Positions 1 through 10,545 of a DNA stretch of 64,000 bases are shown in pieces. Source of the stretch: Isoetes taiwanensis. Its lineage: Eukaryota; Streptophyta; Lycopodiopsida; Isoetales; Isoetaceae. How positions within the stretch are numbered: the stretch's first letter is position 1; every line of letters begins with the position of its first letter. The stretch spans positions 12,850,719 to 12,914,718 of the forward strand of contig JAJEKV010000040.1 in NCBI GenBank assembly GCA_021234155.1, given 5' to 3'. The notes beneath the pieces were generated by a model. That model did not search any database. It was not told the DNA's origin and saw only the letters and a program-made list of their open reading frames with translations. The position numbers and the translations under genes were made by a program.

Positions 1-1689
1 ATATTGCTTCGTTCCAGTTACGTATTGCTCGGGTTAGAGCATCACAAGCCTAGCTCCCATTATAATCGAAGGTGAGGGTTTACGCTCCTAGCGACATTCA
101 AAACCTCGGTCGCGAGGAAGGAATCACAGAGCTGAAGAGTTCGCAACTCCAGAAGGAAACGGACGGGCGACTTCGCCATTCAGGAGAATCGACTTCCCCT
201 CAAGTAAGAGCCAGTACTTACGGGAGAAGTTACCTCGGAACATCCCAAACCCTACAGCAACATCGAGGCGGATCATGGGCGGAACAAAATTTGAGAACAA
301 ACTGCAAACGGAGGAAGAGTTCCTTGCTCTCGAGCGAGATGGGGATCAGTTATGCGACCTCAAACATCCTAACGGCAAGCTCGTCCTTAGCACCTCCCGG
401 GATAGGGCGGGCGGAGTGCGACCTCCGGGAGGGCTTGACAGCAGTCAATGACTTCTGAGGCTCACCCGCGGTGGAGGTTGATGATTCGAGCGGAACCTGT
501 TTGGATCACCCAGAGTAGCGAGGACCTCTACATATGACGGTCATTAAGCTGTACACGCCATTGGCGATGGATGGAAGAATAAGCGGTTATCCACCTTAAG
601 TTCACCCAGGCGAGGAAGGAGTATATCGGCTGATTGCACTCTGAGTTGGCGAGGCATGCGGTTACCTTAACGAGTATGCAATCACGGTGAAAAGAGCGGT
701 AGCACTTTCGGCGTCTTCGACTTAGCGTACCTTCTGAGGCGAGGAGGCAAATGCGGTAATGACGACTTATACCACCGCTGAATAGAAGATTGCCAAAGAG
801 CATTCTGGGGTGGATCTCCAGCCAGCGTCGCGCCAAGACAGGCATTCGGTAGGAACGGCCCAAGTGAAAAAGTTCTCTGGAGGATAATCCATCTTACCCG
901 GCACATCAACGAAATGATTGCTTGATGGTTGCAAGTTCTTGTATTGAGTGTAATATAAAATATAAATATAACATTCTCTTGCACTATAAATGTTTTGTGA
1001 TATATTTTGTGTCCCCTCAACCATGCCAACAAACATAAATAAAGCAGAAAACAGAGAGAAAACTAACCATGTAGATATGAACCACTTGTGTATGCGATAG
1101 AGGCACGGCGCTGAGGGAGAGCGACAAGCTACTTGAGAACTACGAGGGAATAGAGCCGCCAGGAGCCACGCCCGGCAAAGAGAGCACAGCGAAGAATTTG
1201 GACAAATGACCCCGAGGAAGAAGAAATATGCAAATGAGGGCCGGACCTCGAGGCGGATAAAGGCTTTGCTAGCCGCTGAGGAAGCGGTTGATTGGGTAGC
1301 GGCTCAAGCTACTTGCCAAACATCGGCTTCGGAGAAACGGTAGAGACAAGAGAGCAAGAGAAGGGAGAGGTCCCAGCTCGGACTCCTCGGGCTCAAGCTG
1401 ATTGATTTCAGGTCGAGGAAGAAGAAGCGAGAACCAAGTCGAGCGGGGCGAAGGCGGAAGGGGGCCACCCAGGAGAAGGCGACAAAAAGGGACACAAGAA
1501 CCTCGACTACCCGGAAGAAAGTAGGCTACGCAGGAAATGTTTGGAAGGCGGGGAAGCTCGAGAGAGCAATTCTCGGCGAGAACAGGTGGGAACATGGAGG
1601 CGAGAGGAAGCGGCAGCCCGAGATGGCGAATCACGGTAATACCTATGGTATGAAGGATAAGGATAAAAGCGGGGTGGCTTAGCAGCGAA

Positions 1690-2690
1690 CTGAAGGGAAC
1701 ATGCGCATTTGGTGGAAGGGGCTATACCCAAGGCTCATGGCTTAGCGGGGGATGCCTGAGTTCAAGAAGTTTGCTAAAGCCTTCAGCGCCATTATGTGTC
1801 CCAAAGAAACCTGAAGTCGATTATGATCTGGCGGTTCTCTGAGGTTGCGGCAAGGCAACAGTCGGTCTCTGAGAAATACACAGAGGAATTTATGAGGCTA
1901 AGAACGTATGTGCCAAAGTTACTTAGGAGAGAGAAACCTTAGCGATGGGGAAGCTACATTGAAGGTGCAGATAGGAGATCCATGGCTTGTAAGGGCAATA
2001 AACCCAGAAACGATGTCAGGCGAGGTCAAGGCAATAAGTTTGCAAGGAGAGCGGGACCTCGGGAATAGTGGGCGGCTGACTGACATTACCAAGATAAAGG
2101 CAAAGGCGAGTTTTAGCGAAACGGCCGGCCGGGACCGGCTAGAGCCCATATAGTGGCAATCAAGGGAAACGGCCGGGGAAGGTGTCCTTCAAGACAAAGC
2201 GGAAGGTCAAACTACTCCCAGCGGTCGCGATCGCTACGCGGTATGCCAAGGAAGAAGAGAGCGAGGAGTGCATAAGCGGCTTTTGCCCGGGTGTTTCCGG
2301 CCGGGCGCGGGCAATAAGCGCCCATATGTCATGAGTGCGGCTACTTGAGTTGGGAGATTGGGACATACATTAAATGACGGCCGGCGGAAGGCCAGCGACT
2401 ACATTAATTGAGTGTCATATCTTTGCCGCCAATGAATCTGAGCCGGTGAAGGTGGGAAGGAAGGTGAGGAGTCTCTAGCCAGTGGTTCAAATGTTGAAGT
2501 TGAAACCATTAAGTCAAAGCCAAGGCCCGTTGTCTTAGCAAGTGGAGGCTGATAAAAGTGACGGCGAGGTAAAATCAACTTTGACATCGACTTAGGATTA
2601 AGATCGAGATAAGTGATTAATGAGCATCGGCAAATATGACTTGATAATAGGTATGGAGTACCTTGGACCAGCCGAGGGGCCATTATTGAT
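1690..2690 (+). pseudogene. gag-pro: Chromovirus gag and protease remnants
   Basis: Gag forms the particle core and the retropepsin cleaves the polyprotein. Around 1,700-1,930 short frames read like the retrotransposon gag domain, including EFMRLRTYVPKLLRRE near 1,885-1,930. Near 2,328 a CHECGYL stretch looks like the first half of a CCHC zinc knuckle whose second half is degraded. Near 2,630-2,690 YDLIIGMEYLGPAEGPLLI matches the C-terminal end of a retropepsin, where IxGMxxL is typical. The catalytic D-S/T-G motif is not visible. Many frame changes are present. Confidence 0.6.
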
Positions 2691-3084
2691 TGTGGAAGCG
2701 GAAGGTGACCTTCCTTGCGGCAATGAGATCATTGAGATAACGGGTAAAAGTTGATGTCCCCATCATCGCGATTAATATGTCTTCTAAGCGGTACATTCAA
2801 GTGCATCAAAAGAGTGGCTTGAGGTAGCATACATCTTCAAGCTTGAGATTAGTGGCCCAGGAATTGGAAGGAAGCAAAGACAAGATGCTCGGCAAATTCA
2901 TAGAGGCAAATAGCTAGGATTGATCCACTTGAGTTCCGCGATCTCTTTTCGAGATGAGATCAAGCGACTCCCCTCCTTATAGAAATTAAGTGCGAGATAG
3001 CACTCGAGCGGGAACAAAGCAGGCAAGCAGGCTCCATATAGAATGACAAGCGAGGTTGGCAGCCGAACTAAAGCGATTCACGGT

Positions 3085-4190
3085 ACTTTCGACCTAGGTT
3101 TCATTAGACCTAGTGTCACCAGCGTTTGGGCGCCCATTCTTTTTGTCAAGAAGAAGGATGGATCTTTGAGAATGTGCATAGACTATAAACCGGTTGAATA
3201 AGCACACCGTAGAACAAGTATGCGCTTCGAATCGGGCGACTTGATGGATGAAGCTTCAAGGAGCAGATCTTCTCCAAAAATCGACTTAAGGTGAGGTTAT
3301 CATCGGTCTGGATAAAGGAGGAGGATATCCACAAAGGCAGCCGGAATTGGTATGGGCATTATGAGTTCCGCGGTGATGCCTTTACGACATCAAATGCCCC
3401 ATAGCGTTCGCAGGCTCATGAGCGATATCTTGAGTTCACGGACACCTTTGGCGTTATTTTCTTTGATGACATTTTTGGTGTATGTAGATCCCTTGAAGAG
3501 CACATTCTGCAACGCGAGAAGGGTGCTAGAGAGTTGAGGCGCGGTTATGCGCCAGAAGTTGTGAAGTGCCACCGCCGCCTTGAGAGAAAGGTGGAATACC
3601 TTGGTCATGTGATCTCGGCGAGAAGGCATCTCGGCCGGACCCAGCCAGATTGAAGCGATGATTGATGGCCGAAGAATGTGCAATTCGGAAGTTTTCTCGG
3701 TCCTAGCGAGAATTGCCTCACGGGGAAGTTAAGTGAAGAACTTTGCTAGATAACAGCCGGATTAACGGACGGCCGAGGCGGGAAGGTGAAAGATTGGGTA
3801 GAACATTGGCAAGCTCCCAAAAGGATTTGAATTGTTGAAGGAGAAGCTTTAACAACGACCCAGTCTTAACCTGCGGACGGGAGAAAAGATAAGCTTGTAA
3901 CAGCAGGATCACGGTAAGATAGCCTGAGTGCGGTGCTTATGCAAGAAGCGTGTGGTGGCGATATGATTCGGGAGGAAGGCAAACGGCAGAGCCTTTACCC
4001 AGCGCCGCGATCGAGTAACTGCGGTTGTCGAGCGTTAAGAATATGGAGGCACTACCTCTTGGGAAGGAAGTTCCAGTGGATCGCAGGCCATGAGCCTCAA
4101 TATGTATTCACGCAAAACCACACCTCAATCACGGCGTGAGGAGATGGATGGAGTTCCTCGAGAATCACGAGCTTATTATAGTCTAGCCGG
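3085..4190 (+). pseudogene. pol: Chromovirus reverse transcriptase and RNase H remnants
   Basis: Reverse transcriptase copies element RNA; RNase H removes the RNA strand. Recognisable pieces are [15 protein letters not shown] at about 3,145-3,185, FSKIDLR near 3,275-3,295, and an FFDDI active-site box near 3,460 in place of the usual YxDD or FxDD. KVEYLGHVIS lies near 3,590. HYLLGRKFQWIAGHEP (near 4,050) and HGVRRWMEFLENHELIIV (4,130-4,185) belong to the RNase H part. Pieces are collinear with intact Ty3/gypsy pol but lie in different frames. Confidence 0.75.
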
Positions 4191-4389
4191 GGAAACTCAG
4201 TAATGTGGTAGCGGTCGGCACCGAGGCATCACGACAACTGGGGAAGTGCATTACAGCGCCAATTTGGCCTTTCTCCGGTGACTTTGGTAAGAAGGATTGA
4301 AGAGTCCTTGCCCCTTAGCGGATGTGGATTCCCGAGTATGGGCAAGCCTCTCTAAGGGAAATTTCACAAACGGATATAAAGCGGGGAGC

Positions 4390-5330
4390 CTTGAAGCATT
4401 ATAAGAAGGAAGGCAACTTTGTTATACCATAAGAACAAGTTATGCGTGCCGAATCATGGTGTAAGGAAGTTGATCCTCCATGACACGCACAACAGCCCAA
4501 TAGCTGGCCATGCGGGGATTCATGAAAACATATTTCAAAGTCTTGCTTGGCGGCTATTATTGGCGAATGAAGAAGCAAATAGCTCGCTACATCAAGGAAT
4601 GTCGGCTATGCCGGCCAGAGACGAAATGAGCGACTTGATTCGAGGCGTAAACCGTGCGCCGGTGCCAAATGCTAAGTGGGAGGTAATCAGCATGGATTTC
4701 ATCACGGGACTCCCAGAAACGGCGAGAGCAAGGATGCCTTGATGATGGTAGTGGAATAGTTATCGTGTGAGATCTTGGGGCTTCATGGCATGCCAGGAGA
4801 TTATCTCGACGAGAGAGATCGGGGTTCGCAGGTGCCGCACCTTGCAAGACCTCTTTCTGCGGCAATTGAACCAAGCTATCCATGAGCGCGGCGTATCATC
4901 ACCAGACGGATGGCGGCGGAGCGGACCAGCGGGGATCTTAGAAGACATGCTCTGAAACTATATATGCGGAATAAGCAAAGTATGTGGGAAGGGTTATTCA
5001 CTTGGTGGAGTTTGCATACAATAGCACCAAGCGAGAATCGTCCCAAATGTAAGCCATTTATGATCAATTATGACTGCTCGGTGCCTAACTCGGACACTTG
5101 GCACAACCGGGTGTCAAAGTAGAAGTTCGCGGATGTTGGCCGATATCGCGGCCATTCGTGGAAGAGGTTCGGTGTCACTAGCAGCGAGAGTCGACAAGAG
5201 CATCGCCCGATAAGCATCCCGAGCGGTAGAGGTTCAAAGTTGGAGATGATGTGGCTCAAGATAAAGGTGAAGCTGGCTTCCGGAGTTAGCAGTGCAAGAA
5301 GCTTGCTCCAAGGTGGGGTACGGACCCTTG
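4390..5330 (+). pseudogene. int: Chromovirus integrase remnant
   Basis: Integrase inserts the DNA copy into the host genome. The zinc-binding H2C2 region is clear from 4,419: LCVPNHGVRKLILHDTHNSP followed by GHAGIH gives the two histidines; the cysteine pair near 4,600 is in another frame. The catalytic core begins with KWEVISMDFITGLPE near 4,675-4,720, whose aspartate is the first D of the DDE triad. Downstream the core is broken by frameshifts and I cannot place the second D or the E with confidence. Confidence 0.75.
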
Positions 5331-5406
5331 GAATAATCAGAGAGGTAATCAATCCCACAAGTTAGAATTGCCGGCACACCTAAAGATTCCATAAAAGGTC
5401 TTCCGC

Positions 5407-5769
5407 GTGAGTTTTGTTGAAAGCATACTCCAAATCAGGGCGAGAGTCTGGACCTCAACGTTGTTGGAAATGGCGAGGAGGAAGCATTTGGAAATAGTTC
5501 GAGAAATGATTCTTGATAGGCTTTTAAGAAGACAAGGAGGTCCGATTCCTCGGTATTTGGTCAAAAGTGGAAACCTTACGATTGGAAGGCATACGTGGGT
5601 ACTTAAGAAAGATTTAGTAAGCGGTACCCACAATTTATGGAACAATGGGACGGCAAGGTCATCTCGAAGAAATCGGCTTCGGGCATGTCGATTTGTGGGG
5701 ATTGAATGCTTGTATAGATTAATCTCGCGTACAGCCATGCTTGGTATGGATGCATCGTTGTTACGATGA
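5407..5769 (+). pseudogene. Integrase C-terminus with chromodomain
   Basis: A 120-codon open frame contains a chromodomain at about residues 34-70 (5,506-5,616). The block ILDRLLRRQG, then PIPRYLVKSGNLTIGRHTWV, follows the plant chromovirus pattern of a basic stretch, a YLVKW-type strand and a TWE-type strand. The usual tryptophan after LVK is serine and the E after TW is V, so two aromatic-cage or acidic positions are altered. In related elements this domain reads histone marks and steers insertion into heterochromatin. Whether the changes are real or sequencing error is unknown. Confidence 0.65.
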
Positions 5770-6550
5770 TGGGGAACCCTCGGTGATCTCTGGGAAGTGG
5801 TGTAATGTCAATGTAGGCATGGCCCAAGCGTTTCCACCCAGAGTGGGAAGGTAGATTAGAAAGTCTACTTACGTCCCACACGGAAGTAGGCGACCTCGAA
5901 GAAAAGAGGTCATTAAGGAATGCATTGATAGGAAAGCACCTTTAGCCCCATATATGTTTTGATAGGAGGAATCCATCCTTCCATTACCTTGAGGATATCT
6001 CAAGCGGGCAACTAGAGGTGTAGGCATGGTGGCATATAGGCCTTATAAGTAGCCCTATCTCCGGCCATTATGGAAGATTCATCCCCTCTTCTGGCCAGGA
6101 GATTAGCCGTACATTCATGTAGATAGGTGGGTTGGTCACCATATAGCAAAATTTATTAAAAAATTAAAGCGGTACTAGCATTAGTGTCGACACAGAGGCG
6201 ATGGCGCTCAGGAGGGCAAGGAAGGAGGGTCGAGCTCTGAAGACTTACAACACAAGTTTTGTTGGAATGTGTTGCAAGGAATGAAAAGTACCTCGGACAA
6301 TAATTATAGATATGAAATGTTGAAATTTTGTCTAACTTAAGATAGTGAATAACTTGTTAATGGTGTTATGAATTGATAAGTATTTCATAATATAATAGTA
6401 ATAATGTTCTAAAATAATTACCTTAGAGTAATGCGTGATAAATGTATAAAGATTATATTGTAGGCATCACCGCGTTGATTGCGGTTGCGAGGTTAGGAAG
6501 ATCCCAAGGTGGGGAGATATTACGATCTTTCTTGAACTGACATCATTTCA

Positions 6551-6561
6551 AGTGGGGAGAA
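6551..6561 (+). promoter_or_regulatory. Polypurine tract before the 3' LTR
   Basis: AGTGGGGAGAA directly abuts the TG start of the LTR, the expected position of the plus-strand DNA synthesis primer. Confidence 0.65.
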
Positions 6562-8260
6562 TGTGGCGTTCGGCGATTATCGCTCCGGGGCGTACATTTA
6601 TGCTTTGCCCGCGTCGCGGCGTACCGCGCCACCCACAGATTGGCGGTATGCGCCAGCGGATAGCGGGGTAAGTAGCCTAGGGGCAACTTACTGGAGTGTT
6701 CATATATTGATAATGTGCACATGTGCACATTAATGAGAAACACCTGCTTCCATGTTGGCATATTTTGCCACCCCTAGCCACTAAAAGGCAGTGGGGCCTT
6801 TCCAATTATCCACATGTAAATTGGGTAATTAAAACCTAGCCTAAACCCCCCATGTCTATTTGGGGTAGGAAAACCTAGCTTGCTAGTTTTTAGATCATAG
6901 GGTTTTAGAGCTGGGTTTGGCTGCCCAGGGCCAAAGCGCCTCGAGCTTGGCCCTTGGCGAATTAGCCATCAGTTTCCACACACAATTCGATCAGCTCGGC
7001 GGGATGGTTGAACTTCGGTCGGGGAGAAGGGAAACCACTCAGGATCAGGTATTTGGTCAATTTAATGGCAACCCGTCTTCTAGTCACTTAAGTCCGGTGG
7101 GTTTAGACTATTAAAATTGCCCATAATAACTATCTAGATCTTAGATCTCGGGACACTAACTAAAGAACTAACTCTATGATTAGATCTAGTTCTTTGGCTC
7201 TTAAATGATATATTTGGATGATGTATTTACGTGAACTCCTTGTATTGGGAAGGGGGTAGAGGCCTAAAGCTTGTAGTTGATATACTCCTAGAGTAGCCTC
7301 CCTAGCACAACTTGTGGAATTAGGCACATTGTGCAAGAGCCTACTTAGGGTTGTGGGTGAAGGGGCAGGAGGCTGGCTAAAAGGAGGTTCATGTCGACTC
7401 TTGAGCGATCCCCCACAGTGTGTAAAGCCTCACAGGGATCATTGTGACTAGGTCCTAATGACTTTACCCTTTGAGTGCGGGTAAGGCATGGGCTCGTACC
7501 GTGAAGTGGTGTACACTTTCCGGTGGGTTGACTGGAATACGAGGCGGTGGCCCTCTAGTCACCTTGAGTTAGCATGCAGTCTCAGGAGAGAGTGATCCCT
7601 ACGCCCCATGGGTGGGAGGATGAGACCGAGGAATAGCCCCTTGGCTATGCATCCGGCCGAGACTGGGTCAGTCCCAACACTTTTCAGCCTACTCTTGCAA
7701 AGTGTGCAGGGAGAGGCGGATGGGTGGACAACCCTATGCCATGTTCTTATGCCTGACCAAATCCATTGCCATGAATTCACATGCACGCAGCGAACTACGG
7801 AGACCCAAATGGTCAGTCATCCATTGAGTGCGAGCCTTGGGTAGGATCCCCTATGTGATGTCTTGATCTTTGTCTATGCGGATATGAGGGGACCATCGCC
7901 CGAGATGGTCACGGGATGTTGATGTATGTGCTCTGCGGCATGTATGTTTTAAACGCTGACTAGGTAGGCCGAGGGAGCGGGGTAGAATGACACCTTCACT
8001 CTCCCCGAGACTGTTACGGGTGGAGTGATATGTGGAGGGCCACTGTGTCGACATGGAGCTGGTGTGGGAAGAACTCACAATTTGTATCGGTGGGTGCAGG
8101 TATCACAGTAGAGGCGTCATTATCGGTTATCTTGAATCTAGTGGATGCACAATTTCTGGAAAGGCAACAACAAGTGCAATGATACCTTTGGCACGAAAGA
8201 CAACATGGTGTTAAAGGGAAACTCTTTCCCAAGCTGTTTATGTTTATTACTGCTGACTAA
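6562..8260 (+). repeat. 3' LTR of the chromovirus (right end approximate)
   Basis: Starts with TGTGGCGTTC directly after the polypurine tract. Two stretches recur in the LTR that enters the window at 63,484: the opening TGTGRCGTTC, and the block GATCAGGTATTTRGTCRATT followed by a GGTTTAGMCTATTAAAATT-like run (here 7,040-7,115, there 63,902-63,977). This shows two LTRs of one family or of closely related families. The segment 6,715-6,732 holds a perfect palindrome (ATGTGCACATGTGCACAT). No ORF of substance is present. Confidence 0.65.
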
Positions 8261-8860
8261 ATGCAAAGCCAAGGAAATTGAGTTATGTTGCTTCAACAAT
8301 AATAAAAAATAGGAAGATTGCAAATGGAAGATCTATATTGTGCATCGGTATATATTTTTACATCATTTATTTAAATGTGGGACAAAAAGATAAACTATTT
8401 TTTAAACCAAACAATCTATTCAATTCAATTTATTATACAAGTCAATTAGGTCTATTATTGCATAGATACCCTTATAAATACATATGCTTGAGCTCTATAA
8501 ACTTTAAAATTGACCTATGGCACAAGGTTGTCATATCTAAGTTCCAATTATTCATATATTCTCTCAACTACTACAAAATAACTCATAAGGCCTCTACATG
8601 CAAAAATACAATAGTACTCCAAGGAAACTTGGTATCAATTTTACACCTTTGCTTAAAGATAAAAATGAGAAAACTGACAATATTTTTTTAAAAAATTACA
8701 TGAAAATAGTTGTAATTTCTTTTACGCTATTTTGGGATTCTCGAGCAGTAGTTGAGTAGGCGAGAGAAGCTGGCCAGTCGCGAGGCCAGCCCTCACCAGG
8801 GCAAGATTGAACCACAGCACCAACCGTGACCACATCTTCCGTTGCGAACTCACGATTGAG
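8261..8860. other. AT-rich spacer, no gene seen
   Basis: Composition drops sharply in GC just after 8,260. A 137-codon open frame at 8,278-8,691 is Ile/Leu/Lys/Asn-rich and resembles nothing I know; it looks like a chance frame in AT-rich DNA. Confidence 0.5.
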
Positions 8861-10545
8861 CGAGGAACCAGCGAGTAGGGATCTATATTGTTGCTTTGTG
8901 GATTTTCGCGAAGAAGCGTTTGACACTATGCCTCGGGGAAAAACTATGGGCAAGGCGCAGCGACTGGGGGTTCCTGTAGATTTGCAAAATCACGATTAAT
9001 GCAGGCTATATGAAAAGATGCTGAGATTGATTCGCAGCAGAGACAAACCAACCATTTGATAGTAGTATAGGGGTTGCGTCGGGGATGCCCTCTTTAACAT
9101 TGTTTGGGCTTTACATTGATCAATTGGAGAGCGGCTTCATGGAAGCGATAGACTCACCTTTTTCTCTTATCGGATCATCAGGGCGGTTAATATATCTCGC
9201 GTGATGTGGACCTCTAGCTTACACACCGGCGGACATGCAGCGACATCTCAATACTTACCGGACACGTGCATGGCGATATCTTGGCGTCAACCTGGCCAAG
9301 ACTAAAGGTGGTTTCATATCATATTCCACGTCGGTCGAGGTCCCCTCCTTGATTACAAGGCTAGAATGTGGAAGTTGCATCCCACATACAAGTATTTGAA
9401 ATTGGAGTTTCCATCTACTATGCAGCAGGACACATCCATCACGACTCTGAGTAATGGTTTGAAGGCATTATATGCAATGCAAAACAATAGTAATAGAAGC
9501 GGAGTTGTATGATTGGGCCCATGATCCTGATTCAAGGTCTTAGTAGAACTTTGTCCTTTTTATACGGGGTGGAAGTATGGGGCCAGTAGTATCACTGCTA
9601 CTTGGAATAACTTGGAGCGAGTCGAGAAAGCCTTCTTGATACGAGCACTAGGGGTGAAGTCCCGCAGTCCCATATCAAATTCCTACTGCAGAGGCAGAGT
9701 TCTTGCTTGCCTCTTGAGGCGGCCTTGATCGCCACATTGTCTATTTTAGGAAGGTGGTCAATATGGGCCCGATGTTAGTCTTTCTAAACTAGCTTATATC
9801 ATGGCAATGGGGCCTTGGCGCCTCAAGGCTTCTTTGGAGGAAAAAGAGAGCTCAATGGTTGGCTAGATGGAATGTCGCGAGAACGCGAGTGCAACCACAT
9901 ATACAAGCGGCGGTCGCCATAGCTTGAGGCAATATCTTGGCGCTTGCTTCTCGGCAAGCTTTGGGATGCAATGCCCTTGAACATGTCAAGGCGAGCACAC
10001 TATCGGCCACATAAATCCCACATTGAGCGAGGCCGCAATGCTACTGCGTACCCGCCATGAAGAAAGCGCGAGACTCATTGCCTCTATTCGCCGCGAGGGG
10101 GCACATCATCTTGAATTGGGGCAGGCGGATGGTTGGTGAGCCATGCGGGGCGAACTCTGTCAATCTTTGCCAAATGGGAGTCATTGAGGATAGATCTCAG
10201 CATACCCTTCAAAGTTGCCAGTATATGATCCAAATTCCGGACGGCTATCTTTGAGTTGGTCGGGCCTGGCCGGCCATTACATGTGACATTGAGCCACGGC
10301 ATCAGATGCAGGTCTTTGGGATCATGCACCTTCATGAGGTTATGGACATGCGAGATCGACTATGTATATATACATTGATGTATACTTATGCGGCTTAATG
10401 ACATTCTTATACTGCCATGGTTTTCCCTCGAAAACCGCCGGAGGCGAGAGGTTTTAGCAGGGCGGTAATAAGTTTGTTGCGCTCCTTGTGGGTCCCATAG
10501 GCGATTGGCCTCGGTGGGCGATAAAAAATCATTCTCATTCTCATT
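8860..10545 (+). mobile_element. Decayed non-LTR retrotransposon (LINE), CR1/L2-like reverse transcriptase
   Basis: Collinear fragments of a LINE reverse transcriptase: YCCFVDFREEAFDTMPRGK at about 8,886-8,942, then SGMPSLTLFGLYIDQLES (9,080-9,133), LAYTPADMQRHLNTY (9,214-9,258), VNLAKTKGGFIS (9,288-9,323) and SFLYGVEVWG (9,550-9,580). The YADD box is lost in a corrupted stretch near 9,180. The CCFVDF...AFDT...P and AYTP...QRHL blocks differ from plant L1 elements and look closer to the CR1/L2/Jockey group. The 3' end carries a short ATTCTC repeat near 10,525-10,545 rather than poly(A). The 5' part is missing. Confidence 0.65.

Larger units (their letters stand above)
1..8260 (+). mobile_element. 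Decayed Ty3/gypsy chromovirus with 3' LTR
   Basis: Fragments in the order gag, protease, reverse transcriptase, RNase H, integrase and chromodomain lie on the plus strand, followed by a polypurine tract and an LTR. This order with a C-terminal chromodomain defines the chromovirus branch of Ty3/gypsy elements. The reading frame changes every few dozen codons, so no polyprotein survives as written; some breaks may be basecalling error. The 5' LTR is not seen and probably lies left of the window. The right end is set where composition turns AT-rich, near 8.26 kb, and is uncertain by about 200 bp. Confidence 0.85.

Noticed and set aside
1269..1634. 121-codon minus-strand frame in the chromovirus leader
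   Set aside because: Low-complexity Leu/Ser/Pro/Arg composition that mirrors a purine-rich plus strand; no domain, and it lies opposite the gag leader.
8278..8691. 137-codon AT-rich plus-strand frame
   Set aside because: Composition alone explains it; no recognisable protein features.
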